Shown: piece by piece, positions 23,251 to 35,700 of the stretch | Layout: each line of letters opens with the position of its first letter | How positions within the stretch are numbered: position 1 is the first letter of the stretch | NCBI GenBank assembly: GCA_027625915.1 | Contig: JANTQA010000036.1 | Location: 8,825,001-8,889,000 of the forward strand | Direction of reading: 5' to 3' | Length of the DNA stretch: 64,000 bases | Origin: Anaeramoeba flamelloides | Lineage: Eukaryota > Metamonada > Anaeramoebidae | Position numbers and translations under genes: made by a program | The notes under the pieces: model-generated | The model's input: the letters and a program-made list of their open reading frames with translations, nothing else | Told to the model about the DNA's origin: nothing | Databases searched by the model: none

Positions 23251-23826
23251 ATGTTCCTTGAAGGTTTTCAAAACAATTCCAACAACCCAAAGAAACACAA
23301 ACAAAACCAATTAAATCCTTTTCAAAAGACAAATTTAAATTCAACAAAAACCACACTCCAAAAACAAACCTTACACAAGTCTTTACAGTCACAAAGCAAG
23401 CAGAGTATTTTAAAAAGTTTTTTATTAACAAAATGTTTAGATCGAGCGCGATCTGATCGAGAAAAAAGGATTGAGGAATTAAGAAAGAAACAACTGAACC
23501 GTGTTGGTTTACAAAAAAACGAATATTCTAGCTTTGAGCAACAAATTACAAGCAAAATCCAAGATTTAGAAAAGAACTCACAAAAATCGTGGCCAAGCAT
23601 GATCCAAAAAGAAATTGATTCAGCAACTGACTTTCTTGAACTGAATTTAAACGAAGAAGATTATCAGGACATAATGATTGCTCTTGAGCAGCAAATGATC
23701 GACGAAAGAGAACAATTGATGAAAATGTTACGAAAAGAAGCAGAAGAGTATGAAGATTATGAGGACAGTTATAATGAATACCTTCTTTCGACATTTCCGA
23801 AGGATAATAACTTGATAAGGAAATAA
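23251..23826 (+). CDS. Small coiled-coil protein, possibly RPA-interacting-like
   Basis: This single-exon frame encodes 191 residues and has less AT-biased codons than its flanks, so it looks like a real gene. Residues 1-55 are Asn/Gln/Lys/Ser-rich. Residues about 58-80 (LLTKCLDRARSDREKRIEEL) resemble the basic N-terminal helix of RPA-interacting proteins (C-L-x-R-x-R-x-x-R). Residues about 135-180 (LEEQ/EQQMIDEREQLM... then acidic EDYEDSY) resemble the E-I/L-x-x-E-L-x-x-Q-E segment of the same family. The C-terminal zinc finger of that family is absent, and the protein stops after NLIRK. RPA-interacting proteins carry replication protein A into the nucleus. The match is weak, and a generic coiled-coil protein is equally possible. 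Confidence 0.55.
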   Translation: MFLEGFQNNSNNPKKHKQNQLNPFQKTNLNSTKTTLQKQTLHKSLQSQSKQSILKSFLLTKCLDRARSDREKRIEELRKKQLNRVGLQKNEYSSFEQQITSKIQDLEKNSQKSWPSMIQKEIDSATDFLELNLNEEDYQDIMIALEQQMIDEREQLMKMLRKEAEEYEDYEDSYNEYLLSTFPKDNNLIRK

Positions 23827-25419
23827 TAGGTTGTATTTTTAGCTTTTGGAGGTTTTCGTTTTTATTTTCTTTTAACATTTAAATCATCAAGCAATTGTGC
23901 AAATAAGGTTTAAACAAATTTTAAAAGAATGTGCTTTATTGATGTTAAATATTTACATTCAACACATCAGAATTTTTCAATTGATCAAGTTTTTATGAGA
24001 TCAACTACAATTAAATATTATGAAACAAGAAAATATGAGAACTGTAATTAATATTAATTAGAAAGAATTAATTTCCTTTTTGATTAATTAAAAATAAAAA
24101 ATGAAATCTTTTCTTTTTCTTTTTACCAATTTCGAAAGCCCTTTACAGAAAAATTAGGAATTATACCAAATCATAAATCTTTTCTTTTTAATTTTTTTTA
24201 AAAAGGATAAAGTTATCGTTCTATCTCCAAAGTCAAGAAAAATTACTAAAAAATAGAAACACTTATTTAACATTTTCTCAGAACACGGGGACAAGCAATA
24301 TAAAAAGCTGTGGCAGAAATTTTATTTTGATTATTTACAACTGTTCTGAAAATAAGGCGAATTTTGTCATAAAAAATAATTAGTTTATTTCTTATAAATA
24401 CAAAAAAAAAAATTCGATGAATCTCAATTATAGAATTTTATAGAATCTAACTGACAAATCTAAAAACTTGTAAATTTCAAAATCCTTCAAATTCCATTTT
24501 TTTTTTATCAATTAGAGTCATTAATATTTACCCAATAATTGATAAAAAGCCAGAATTAAAAAAATACCAAAACATAATTTTTTTTATTGATGAGAGATAT
24601 TTCAATAAAATTATCTCATTTTTACTTGAAACACCAAAATTTATTAAGAGCTCTATATCTCAGCAATACTATGTGCAATATTATAACTCATGGGATACCT
24701 TTTCTTAAGCTTTATATTAAAAAAAAAAGAAAGGAAATTTTTTATAAAAGAATATAAGAAAATTAGAAAGAAAAACAAGAAATAAATAAGATGAAAAAAT
24801 AATAATAATGAGTGTCAATAAATTAATTTAAAAGTTTTTCTTTTTGGTGACTAAATTTTCAAATGGGTGGGTGGTTATTTCCTTTTATGTTGTAAAATAT
24901 TGGATGATAACGATAATTAATTTAAAAAAAAATGATCTAAATAGTTGGTCATCGTTTAATCAAATAAAATATGGTAATTTATTAATTTTTTAATGGAAAA
25001 TTATGTACCAAGTGTTTCAACCAAGTGTTTTTTTTTTTTTTTTTTTTTTTTTTCAAAGAAAATAAAAAATAATTTTCAACTTTTCCTTTTTCTTTTTTTA
25101 CTTTAAAGATTTTTTATATTTTTATTTTATTCGTTTTCTTTTAATGTTAAAAAAAAAAAAGAAAAAAAAACAGTGGTGTCGTTCTAATTTTAATACTGAA
25201 AGCATTAAATACGAAGAACAGTCGTGGAAATTTGACATTTTCTTCTCTTTCTTATTTTGTTTGCTCTTTTTCATTTTTTTTTTAAATAAAAGTTATATTA
25301 TAAATATAATCTTAGATACCTTTTTGAGAGATAAAATATTAATAAAAATAATTAATATTTGGTCAAACAGATTCAAAATTTGTTTAATCTCCTTCCTTCA
25401 ATAAATTAAAAAAAAATTC

Positions 25420-25680
25420 ATTTTTTTTAACTTGCCATCTAAACTAAATTTCAGAATGAATGTGCCAATTTTTATTTATTTTTTTTTACTTTTTTTTATT
25501 TTATTTTTAGTAGAAAACAAATATCCCTAGTATATAGAACTAAATAATAAAATAGAAATTTTATTATTTTAATAGATAACTTTTATTTATAAAAATATTT
25601 ATTTTCAAAATTTGATGATTAATGGTGTAAGGGTTTTGAAATAAAGTTTATATTTCGAGATAAACCTTAGAATAATATTT
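25420..25680 (+). mobile_element. Fragment homologous to 7900-8110 and 26650-26870
   Basis: It shares the AAATATC-CTTGAGTATAGAACT-like stretch and the AATAGATAACTTC stretch with the two other copies, in the same order and orientation. It is diverged and has no open frame. Confidence 0.4.
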
Positions 25681-25807
25681 TTCATCTTTGAGTTCTCAAG
25701 ATTGATTATTAGGTATTTAAATTTTTTAGGTATATATCGATTTTTTTCTTAAATTCTTGATTTTTTTACTCATATAAAGATAATTTTTTATTTTATTTTG
25801 CAATTCT

Positions 25808-26231
25808 GGTAAAAAAAAGTGAAACGCGTTTTTTAATCGGTAACCTTAATAGAACCTGAAAATTCAAAGTGGTGTCAATTAATCAAAGAAAAGAATAAAT
25901 AAATAAATAAAGGTAAAATGGAGGATTCAGTACAATAACAGTTTTTTTAATACTATCTTTTGGTATGGGTTTTTCTTTGATTGATCAATTATTAAAAATT
26001 TGTTGAAAAAAATTGACTATTTTTGGAGATCTCCAAAACAAATAATCATATTTTGATATGAAAGTAGATTTAAATTGTATTTGTTGGTTTGATTGAAAAT
26101 AATATAAAGGATTATTATTTGAAGTTAATTGGTTCCTTATTTTAATTATATTTTACTTTTAGTATTCAGTAAGTTTCAATTAAATACAATGTTGATCTTT
26201 TTTTTTTTTTTTTGATATCTCACCTTTTTTC
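25808..26231. mobile_element. 0.4-kb inverted-repeat element, copy 1
   Basis: The left end (from GGTAAAAAAAAGTGAAA, through TAACCTTAATAGAACCTGAA) is an imperfect reverse complement of the right end (about 26150-26231). The centre on the reverse strand reads as a broken peptide containing DYLFWRSPKIVNFFQQIF and PKDSIKKTVIVLNPPF. The same central peptide is on the forward strand in the copies at 39551 and 49978, although the outer repeats look the same in all of them. Confidence 0.5.
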
Positions 26232-26339
26232 AGAAGCGTGATCCTTCAAATAGTACTATTTTACTAATCTGGAATTTTGGAGACATCTTAATCATGGTGC
26301 TAATATCATTAAAATTCAATCGTAACGCACTTTAATTAT

Positions 26340-26870
26340 AGGCCAATGTAAACTAAATTTCTTAATAAATGGCCCACCTTGCATTTGAATAATGAATTGC
26401 TTTTGTATCGTTTTGAAGTTTTTCCTCTCACAATGAAAAGTTTGCAATTAAATCATTTTTTCTCTTTTTTATTTTTTCAAAAGTGTTTTGTTAAAATGGA
26501 AAATGAAAATGGTAAATTTGGAAAGAAGTAACAGATGAATTAATGAAAAATTTGGTTTCAAATATAAAAAAGAGATTAGATTTAGTTATTCAAATGGAAG
26601 GAGAATCGATAAATGGGCTTTTTTACTTTTTTAAATTGTCTATTTTTCATGTAATACCTCTTTCAAAATAAATGGTCCAATTTTTTTTAACTGTTTTTTT
26701 TTATTTTTATTTCTGTTATTTTTAAGACAAAAAATAAATATCTCTTGAGTATAGTATTGAATATTAAAATCTAAATTTTTATATTATAATAGATAACTTC
26801 AATTATTAAAAATATTTTTATTTAAAATTTGATTTTTAATGAGCCAATTATTTTGAAAGATAGTTTATTT
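26340..26870 (+). mobile_element. Element fragment, partner of 7600-8110
   Basis: Collinear with the fragment near 7600 for more than 400 bp, including the short MENEN frame, the LDLVIQMEGES-like stretch and the AAATATCTCTTGAGTATAG block. It ends where the small inverted-repeat element at 26878 begins. Confidence 0.5.
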
Positions 26871-26877
26871 ACTAGAT

Positions 26878-27104
26878 ACTAATCTCTTAAGAACACTAGA
26901 TGATTATCAAAAAAGAACAAAATACAAAAATTAAAAAGTATGTTATGGGCCGACTAGTATCTGAAATGATATAAACAATATTTCTTTATTACTCTCAAAA
27001 GATTACTTTAGGTGGTTTTCCTCAACCATCTCATTTGGATAATAATGTTCTATTCTTTGAGGCTATCATCACTAAAATTGTAATTTCGATTAAGGGACTA
27101 GTAA
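26878..27104. mobile_element. Short inverted-repeat element (MITE), copy 1
   Basis: The left end ACTAATCTCTTAAGAACAC and the right end TTAAGGGACTAGT are inverted repeats of each other with changes. The body is closely similar to 28311-28523 (shared GTATGTTATGG.CCGACTAG, CCTCAACCATCTCA and GATAATAATGTTCTATT). It has no coding capacity. Confidence 0.6.
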
Positions 27105-27159
27105 CTCTTATTTATTTTTTTTTTTCCCAAAGGTGATAGAGTAATTATTTAAAAAAGGA

Positions 27160-28110
27160 TACAATTAAACCCGATATGTAACTTCATTTGTCAACTTTAG
27201 AGAAATGAATAATCATTTTTTAAAACAATTTAATCTCCCCAATGAAATTTCCAGTAAAAAGATCAAGATCTTTTTGTTGGGTTTTTGGATCAAATTAGAA
27301 AAATAAAAATTTGCAAAAAAATTATTTTGAAGAAATCTCACTTTTAGTAATTTTCCAGAGTCTATATGAACAGATAACCTGGAACCTTTCGGCTTATTTT
27401 GAAAAATACAAAAAATCAAACCTAAATACTGAATCCATGAAGATCTAAATAAATTGATATCATTTATTTTTATTTTCAAATTTTCTAATATATTTCTTGA
27501 AATTTAAAAGATTGGGCAATAGACTTTTTCAAATATTCAGAGTATATACAAGTAATTATATGTATTATAATTATTATTTGATAATTTCTATTATTTTTTT
27601 TGTCTTAGATTTATTTGAATTTGTTTTATGTGTTTGAAAATCTTTAAAAAATTGAGAAATAATTGTAAAATTTATTTAATACATTTAATCTTTGGGCTGT
27701 TAATAACAAACTGAAATAATTAAAATTGAGGTATTAATTATTGATTAAAAATAATCAAATTAAAAAGTAATTCTTTAGATTATAAGTTGAATTTTTCAAG
27801 GTTTTAAAAAGGTATTTGGGAGAATTTTATATTTGATGGTTTGGTATTTTTTCTCTGATTTTATTATTAAATAAAAAGAAAAAAATTGATTTGAACTGTA
27901 CTTTGAATCAAAAAATTATATTTTTTTCAAGTTTAAAATTATTAGTGATTTTTTTTTGAAATTAAGTAGATTTTTTAAACTGTTTTATTTTAGAACTTGT
28001 TGCTCTTATTTTTTAAAGTGTATTTTGGTGCACTTACTTTACAGTTCATAAGATTTCAATCTTCTTTCAAAGAAAATATTTTTTTTTAAATAATTCATAA
28101 ATATGTCAGT
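27160..28110 (+). repeat. Dispersed arm repeat, copy B
   Basis: Diverged copy of the unit also present at 9200-10200, 37730-38945 and 47352-48575. The reverse strand has an 88-codon frame (27479-27213) with KVRFLQNNFFANFYFSNLIQ, partly conserved in the other copies, so the unit comes from coding sequence of a mobile element. It is bracketed by the two MITE copies at 26878 and 28311. Confidence 0.5.
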
Positions 28111-28310
28111 ATTTTGAACTTTTCAAAAATGAGAAAAATGGATCAAACTTGTTAAAAACAATAATTCATTTCCAAAAATAGCTTAAAAGAAAGTTTGGTT
28201 TTGTAGTAATCAGCATATTTGCCCCCTTTTTCAATTTCAAGATGTGGTAAATTTTTTTTGAAATTTGCTATTAAATTTCCTCGAAGTACTTTTTTTGTTT
28301 ACTAGTCCCT

Positions 28311-28523
28311 TAAGAACACAAGACAAATATCAAAAAAGAACGAAATATGACAATTAAAAAGTATGTTATGGACCGACTAGGATCTGAAAGGATTTCAACC
28401 CTATTTCTTTATTGCTCTTGAAAGATTATTTTGAGTGGTTTTCCTCAACCATCTCACTTGGATAATAATGTTCTATTTTTTGAGGCTATCATCCCTCAAA
28501 TTGTAATTTCGATTAAAGAGATT
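28311..28523. mobile_element. Short inverted-repeat element (MITE), copy 2
   Basis: Begins ACTAGTCCCTTAAGAACAC and ends GATTAAAGAGATTAAAAG. It is in direct orientation relative to copy 1 at 26878. The left end is the better preserved here, the right end in copy 1. The combined ends suggest ACTAGTCCCTTAA at one side and TTAAGGGACTAGT at the other. Confidence 0.6.
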
Positions 28524-29022
28524 AAAAGACAAAAAATTTCACCATGAGATTAGGAAAAAGAAAAGAGTCTCTGATTATTCCTTTTTTGGTCTTTATCCTT
28601 TTCAAACTTCATTAATCTTTCATTCAATATAAAATAAGCAATTTTTTTTATTAATTGATAAAAATGGGTTTGTTAACAAGAAAAGGTTTATTTTGTTTCA
28701 AAAGATTTCTAACGAAAAGTTTCTTTGGCAATAACTACCAATGAAAACAAAAAATGGAAAAAGATAGATTCGTTTTCAAGTTTTTTTTTCTAAAAACTAA
28801 CTAATCCTGTAATTTTTAAACCTGTTTAACCCAATGAGAATTTTGATGTTAGTGAAATGGTTTTAAGACAGAAATTGTTTCTCAAACGAAATTATTTTAA
28901 TTCTGTCCAAATCAACAACTTTGACGAATTTAAAAATCTCGAAACACAAAAAAAAAAAAACGAGTTTTCATTTTTGATAATTTTTCTTTAACAAACACAA
29001 AGACAATAGTTTTAATAATCTT

Positions 29023-30068
29023 ATGGACGGAGATTTCAGCAACAAAAAATCCTTTTTCGCAAAAAAGCATAACCGAGTACGAGCGGTTTATGCATTGATT
29101 TTTTCTATTTTTGTAGTCTTAGCGTTGGTCTTTCGATCACTTGGGTACAAATTATTTAAAAATCTCTATTCGTTCGACAGCTGCCAAGAATTTGAAGGCG
29201 ACGAGCTCAATAGCTGTGTTGGAATTCATATGGTGTTTAGGATCAGCTTTGTGTTGTTTATCTTTTTTTTAATGCAGATGCTAATTCTAATTGGGTATCG
29301 AGGCAACGATTCAGCAGATTTCCGATCAACTGTACAAAACGGGTGGTGGCTACCAAAAATCATTTTCATTGTTGGGCTCTTCATCGGATCGATTTTTATT
29401 CCAAACTCAACTTTCTTAGTTTGGGGAAGGATCTCTCAAATCCTGAGTGGCGTTTTTTTATTGCTTCAAATCATTTATTTGATTGGGTGGATTCATGATC
29501 TCAGTGACAAATTGACAGAAAGGGATATGTTTAAAACCTTGTTGCTCTTCACCATCATTTTATATGCCATCGGGATGACCATGATCATTCTTTCCTTTGT
29601 CTATTTCACAGGATCAAAGTGTGTGCTCAATATAGTCTTCTGTGTGATCACGATCGTTCTGATGGTAATATACTCTGCAATGTCTTTGAAAGTTGAGACA
29701 GGAAGTATTTTTGAATCTGGCATGGCCTTTGCTTATTGTTGCTACCTTTTGATGGCAGCCTTGGCAAGTCAACAGTCCACCGACTGTAACCCCTTTTCAC
29801 TTCAAAACGCAAGCACTCTGCAAATCATCCCTGGTATTGTGATTGCAGTAATTGTAATTAACTATTCAACTTTTAATCTTTCGGGACACTCAAACGCCTT
29901 TAGATTAAAAGACGACGACGACGAAGATCTTGGGCTACAAGGACAGGCTCCTTATTCGTATTCCTTTTTCCATTTCGTTTATGCAATGGCCTCGTTATAT
30001 TTGGCAATGCTAATCACAGGTTGGAATTTAGAATTAACTGCAACTTCAAAATCAGTCGACACAGGTAT

Positions 30069-30099
<31 letters not shown>

Positions 30100-30307
30100 C
30101 CTTTTGTATTTTTTTATTGATCGTTTTTTTTTCTTTTCTGAAAAAAACAATTTCTCATTTTCTATATTCTTGTTCAATTTTTCTTTTTTTCTTTAAATAG
30201 GCGCAATTTCAATGTATGTAAAATTAATTATTCAATGGGTTGTGGCACTTCTTTATGGGTGGTCAGTTATTGCTCCTGAAATATTCAGTGATCGTGATTT
30301 CAATTAA
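29023..30307 (+). CDS. SERINC: SERINC / TMS1 family membrane protein
   Basis: Exons are 29023-30064 and 30201-30307, giving 382 residues. SERINC proteins are multi-pass membrane proteins of the Golgi and plasma membrane linked to serine-lipid incorporation or phospholipid scrambling. Family blocks are clear: VQNGWWLPKIIF and FIPNSTFLVWG (104-135), YSYSFFHFVYAMASLYLAML (311-330) and, encoded by exon 2, WVVALLYGWSVIAPEIFSDRDFN (the W-x-L-Y-x-W-x-x-x-A-P-x-x-x-x-x-R-D-F end, 360-382). Splicing in phase 1 restores exactly this C-terminus. About ten membrane segments are visible. The protein is shorter than usual (often about 450-490) because the Cys-rich first segment at the N-terminus is missing; translation starts just before the second family segment. 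A nine-codon acidic loop (DDDDEDL) precedes the last block. Confidence 0.92.
30065..30200 (+). other. Intron of the SERINC gene (136 bp)
   Basis: Donor GTATTC at 30065, acceptor TTTAAATAG ending at 30200, phase 1. A T run of about 30 lies just inside the donor side, and a pyrimidine-rich tract precedes the acceptor. Confidence 0.9.
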
Positions 30308-32716
30308 TTACCAATTTTTAATTTATTGTTGAACAAATTTATTTATTTGTTTGTTTTATCTTTTTCATTTTTCCTTTAATTTATTTATTTTTGATAATTT
30401 CTTCTTCTTTTTTGGGTTTCACTTTTTTTAAATATTTTCTTTTTGATATTTAAAATAAAGCCAAAAAAAAATCAATGATTTGTTTTGTTTTGAATTTGTT
30501 CAGGTATCTCAAAGAAAACATTTTTCTTCTCGTTTCAATTTCCAACTCAAAAATTTAAATCCTGTTACGAAGATGAAATGGGAAAAAAGTTTCACTTGAT
30601 CTTGCTCAAATTTTTTTGTTTGGTTTTAAAACAAACACTCCAACTTAAAAAACAAAGAGAATAAGAATCCGAATTGGCACTATGTAAGGTGTTTTGAAAT
30701 TGAAATTGGCGAACCAAAAGACTATTGGTTTCTTTGAGAAAAGATCTTTTGTAAATGAAAATGGAAAAAATGAAGTGAAAATTTTTTCCCACATAAAATC
30801 AAATAAAAATTGTGGTCACTTTTTTTACTTGGCAACAATACTTTTGTTTTTTTTTTGAAATTGTTCCAAATTTTGATTGGAATTACACGATGAAAATTTA
30901 AGAACTTTCAATTTAAAAGTTTTTACAAGAGAAACTTTTAAAAACTTGCAAATTGAACAACTTTCCCCTTTTTGGTTTTCATAAAAAGAGTTTCAGGGTT
31001 TTGAAAGTTTAACAAATATTTTTATATTTAGATAACTTTGAAAAATTTCAATTAAATTCAAAAGGTTATCTTTTGTTAATTATTATTTTTTTACCCTTTT
31101 TTAGGCTTTAAAAAGTTTTTTTCAAGTATTTGAAATTTAAAAAAATATGAAAGAATATCAGAAACTGAAATCTTGTAGACTTTTTGGCCGAAAGTTCTAA
31201 AATTTCTTGATTGTATTTATATAGATAATGCTATTCTGGTCATGCCCACTACAAAAAATCTCCTCGACTTTTACAAAAAAAGTTTTTCACTTTTACAACA
31301 CCTTTCCCCTTTAAAAGTGCTAGGTAGTGTTTGAAAGGTTTTTATGGTGTTTGAAAGTTTGAAAGGAATTAAAGCTTGACAAAAGACATGTGATTTTTTA
31401 TCATAAGTTTAATAATAAAATACTCTGAATGGCAAATTCGGATAAAATGTGTTTGAATTGAAAAAGTTTTCAATCATCTCAATTAACTTTTCATCAATAT
31501 TTCCCGAATAAATCAGAGAACTATTTTAGGCTTTGTTATACAATTGATATCTTGAGAATAATTTTTTTAGATTAGGATTTTATAAAATAAGGATTAAACA
31601 GAATATGAAAAAATGTAAAAAAATTGCTCAATGGCTCATTTGATTTTTTTTACTATTCTCAATCAAAAAATATAAACTTTATTAAAAATCCAAAAAAAAA
31701 AAAAAAATTATAACTTTCTGAAAAAAATTTACCAACAGTAAATTCAAATCTTTTGTGCCATCATTTCAAGATTGTTCTTTAAAAATCTACATTATTTTTT
31801 TTTTGTTTTTTAAGTTCGTACCGAAGCTGATTTTATGTTATTACTTAACATATTGTTATTTTTCCGGAATAGAAGTTCTTGTTCAATAACTTTCCCGATT
31901 TTTATTTATGGGGTAACTACCTTGGTATATTTTTCCAGAATGTTTATTGAAAAAAATTTTCCTAAATTTACAAAAAATATTTATCTTTGAATTTTCAGAT
32001 AATTAGAATTTTGATTAGTTTTTGTAGTTGATTAATGTTTTGTATGAAATAAAATTTTTTAATCAAAAAAAATTAAATATAATTAAGGCCAATATTATTC
32101 TCATTCGTTAGTATATTATTTAAGTGTCTCCTTAAACTATACCCCCACCCCCACCCAAGAAAATTTTTTTCAAATATTTTTTGATCTGAAAATTAATTTT
32201 TAATTTATTTTCAATTTTGTTTGTTCCATGCATCAATCTAATAATGGCCTTTCTTAATTCCTATAACTAATCCATTAGAAATCAAACTTAAACCCTTTCC
32301 ATTTTTATACTGGCAGATTATTTCCAAATTGGTTTCTTCTTATCTTACTTTTTTTCATTTTCCAACTGTTCAATATCCATAAATAAAAAAAACAAAAAAA
32401 AAATGAATAATTAAAATGAAAATCACCAACAAGTAATTATCTAATTAACAATCAAATTCAATAGTATTGATGATTTGAGATATTTACCCTTTGTTTGAAA
32501 AAGAGTTTATTTTCAAAGATAAATACTTTTTTTTCAGCTTGATCTTGCTCAAAAAAAAAAAAAAAAAAAAAAAGGATTACTTGTAAAAAAAATCAAAAAA
32601 AAAAAAGAAATAAAAATACAAAGGGGTAAGAAATAATAAGAAATCCAAACATTAAAATAATATTTTTTTTATTAAATAAAATGGTTTACCGAAATGAATA
32701 TAAAAATTGATAAGAT
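30308..32716. other. Spacer between SERINC and the unassigned conserved gene
   Basis: Two genes converge here (SERINC forward, next gene reverse). No host coding sequence is visible; the 66-codon frame at 30592-30792 is not conserved-looking. A GAAGTGAAAATTTT motif occurs at 30773-30786 and imperfect inverted repeats around 30898-30960. Patches of C-rich sequence (32137-32156) and A runs (32553-32573) are present. Nothing else can be named. Confidence 0.5.
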
Positions 32717-35700
32717 TTAAAAGTTTTTTCTGTTGTGTATTTCACCATTTGGGTAATATCGGTTAATATAAGGAGATTTCCACATTTCAATTTCTGGATC
32801 TTCGTTAAGTGGATAAAATTTATAACATTTTAATTTTTTAAAATTGTCTACATATTTTGTGGGCAATTGGCTAAATTTTTCTCTTCTTTGTCTAACTTCT
32901 TCTCTTTTAATGTTTTTCGTTTCTTCCATTGATTTTTTTGCGCTGTCTACAATTATTTTTGCCAATTCGTCGCATAATTCCAGTTTGAGATCAGAACAAA
33001 CATCTTCAGCAAGATACTATTTATAAATTTAAGTTGTGAAATAAATAACAATGATTAATCATTAAAGAAAAAACAAAAAAAAAAAAAAAAAATTATTTTT
33101 TTTATACAAATTAAAATAAAGCAACCCAAATAGAGTGACGAGGTTAGCTCAAATAAATTCAGTCTTTTTAAGTATTTTTAGTAATCGGTGTATATGTGTG
33201 TAGATAATCAACAACTCGGAAATTTTACCAAAGCATTAATCAATAGTCCCATCATAAATTTTAAATAAGATTTTAATCTTTTTCATAATTATTGTGGAAC
33301 CAATGCCAACAATTATTTGAATTATCAATTAATTTAATATTTATTCATAAAAGAAAATTAATTAATAATTTTTTTTTTTTTTTGTTTCTAAACTTTGACT
33401 CTGCAATTATTAAAAATAATTTTTTTTAACCAACAAAACAAAGTATTTATTAAAATCAAAGTTTTTCAGAAATAATAATTTGGGAAATGTTTCTGATATC
33501 TTTCGACTCAATTTTTTTTTTTTTTAAATTTATATTGGAATACTTATTGAATTCTAAGTTGATTAGTGCTTGAGAATATAATATTTCATTTTACCCCGAA
33601 TATAAAAATATGTTAGTATTTAGATAATAAAAAATAAAATGAGGAAATTAAAAGATGCTTATTCGGGTTCCAAGTTTTAATATAATTTGACATTGCAATA
33701 TTTTTAAATTTATTTCTGGGATAGGTCGTAAATATCTGAGAATTTGATTATTATCCTTTTATTTTTTTACTGATTTTTTTTTACAACTCTCTTAAATGTC
33801 TTTATTTTTTTTAAAAAATAAGGTGGGTGATAAAATACTTCAATTCACGATTCCCACAATAAGCAGTTTAAAGTGGAATATTTGATTGTTTTTTATTACC
33901 CCCCTTCTTCTATTAGCATGTGAATAAAGTATCCGAAAGTTTGATTTGAATAATAATTGAAATATGCACTTAAATATTCTTAACCTTTTTTCAATTAATT
34001 TAAGAAAATATTTTAATATGATTTCTAATTGTTTTTTTTTTATTAGGATTTGGTATTACACTATTGGGCAGAAACCTGGAACAATTGGTTTAATAAAATA
34101 TATAGTTAAAAATTTATTTGTTTGTTCTTTTTTTAAAAAATTCAATTCCATTTGGAAATATTTTGTTTTTAAATGTATCAATGTTTTAAATCATAAGTGT
34201 AAAGCTAATATTTTACTATTTTTGAAATTTTAACTGATTAACTTTTTCAATTATTCAAAATTCTTTATATATATATACAATTTATAAGTTCACACAAAAC
34301 ATATAAATTAAAACAATAAAAAGATGCCAAAAAAAAAAAAAATAAAAAAAAATAAAATAAACAGTGATTCCAAAATTTCAAGCTATTTCTTTAAAACACG
34401 CTAGTAAAAGAAAAAAAAGGGGAAATGTAAAAAGAAAAATGAAATAGGAAAATGAAGTGAACCCCCCCCCATTTATTATTCAAATAATCACACATTAAGG
34501 GACAAGTCTCTATTTTTTTTTTTTTTTTTTTTTTTTGCCCAATTTCTAAATAAGGATTCCTTATTTAGAAATATGTTTAATATTGAAAATAAACGGGGGC
34601 TTTCAAATCTAAGTAATTGGCAAAATTTTTTTCCAGTCTCTATTAAATTTAGGTAAATAAATTTAATAGAGATTAGTCCCTTAAAAGGGATTTATTTTAT
34701 TAACTTTGATAATCTTTATTTTGACTACAAGTAAAAATTTAAATCTTGATAAAAATTAATAATTATTTTTTTAATACAGCCATTTTAAAAAAAATGATTA
34801 CTTTGTTTTTGATATTTTTTTCAGAATTAAAACTTTTTGAAAGTTTTCTATTTTAACAAAGTTTGGACCTTAAAAAGGGAGAGGTTTCCACCCTGCTTCA
34901 GCCTCTATCCTTGCATTTAAATTTTGTGTTCTACACTTTTTTAAAAACAGAAAACTTGATAAAACTTTTAAAACAGTACTCGCCTTTTTTTAAATGGCTG
35001 TGTTGACATATAGGTTTCACATTTTGAATTCGAATAATAATAAAAAAAAAAAAAAAAAAAAAATTGAAAATAAATCTTAATTAGCTTGGGGAAAGGGGTT
35101 TCTGAAATAATTGTTTTTTGCAAATTAAAAAAAATTAAATTTTATCTCTTATTTCAGAAAATGGTATTAATAATTTGAATAAAAAATTAATATTTTGTAA
35201 AGATTTGTTATATTCATTCTTGTAAATGGCTTGAGTAAACAAAAAGAATTTTTTTTGTTTATTAATTGGAAAAGAACTCGAATCTTTTTTTAAAAAATGG
35301 GTAAAAAAAGTTTTACAAGTTCGAACAAATTGTGTTATTCACTCTTTTAAGTCGTAAAAGTTACATTTTTCAAAATTTTTTTTTTCCTTACTTGTTTAAA
35401 ATGATTGTAAAATATGATCATATTATTAAATTTAAATCATTGTATTTGAAAAGTAACCAAAAATACGAAGGCTCAAGTTTTGTTTTACAATTTACAATCA
35501 AAATAACAATTTCTTTTTAAAAAAAAGAAAAAGTAACCAAATTTTTTCAAATCAAAAGTAATAAAAAGCAAAAAAAGCAAAAAAGTTAAAGGAAACGGAA
35601 ACGAAAAAGAGGAAAGAGAAAAGAAATCAAAAAAAAAAAGAGATAATACTTCAAAAACAATGTCGTCCCAACGGAAATCGAATTTGTATTGTTTTTCCTT

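Larger units (their letters stand above)
23827..29022. other. Repeat-rich spacer, no host gene
   Basis: This 5.2-kb stretch contains several mobile-element pieces listed separately (25420-25680, 25808-26231, 26340-26870, 26878-27104, 27160-28110, 28311-28523). From 23830 to 25400 I see AT-rich DNA with a long T run (25029-25053) and no recognisable content. A slightly GC-richer patch lies at about 24275-24320. From 28530 to 29022 lies the probable SERINC promoter region, without a recognisable motif. Confidence 0.5.
33017..35649 (-). other. 2.6-kb second intron of the unassigned conserved gene
   Basis: Donor GTATTA at 35649 and acceptor TTATAAATAG ending at 33017, phase 0. It contains the palindromic TTAA element (34499-34680), a repeat piece (34290-34490), poly(A) and poly(T) runs and an 89-codon forward frame (33964-34233) that I do not recognise. 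A GC-richer patch at 34880-34920 reads on the reverse strand as NLNARIEAEAGWKPLPF before a stop; it has no identified relatives. Confidence 0.75.

Noticed and set aside
23322-23878. Reverse frames opposite the 23251-23826 gene
   Set aside because: They are Cys/Phe/Leu-rich shadows; the forward frame has the charged coiled-coil composition of a real protein.
33964-34233. 89-codon forward frame in the intron of the unassigned gene
   Set aside because: No recognisable domain, strongly A/T-run composition and no start context; kept only as a remark in the intron entry.
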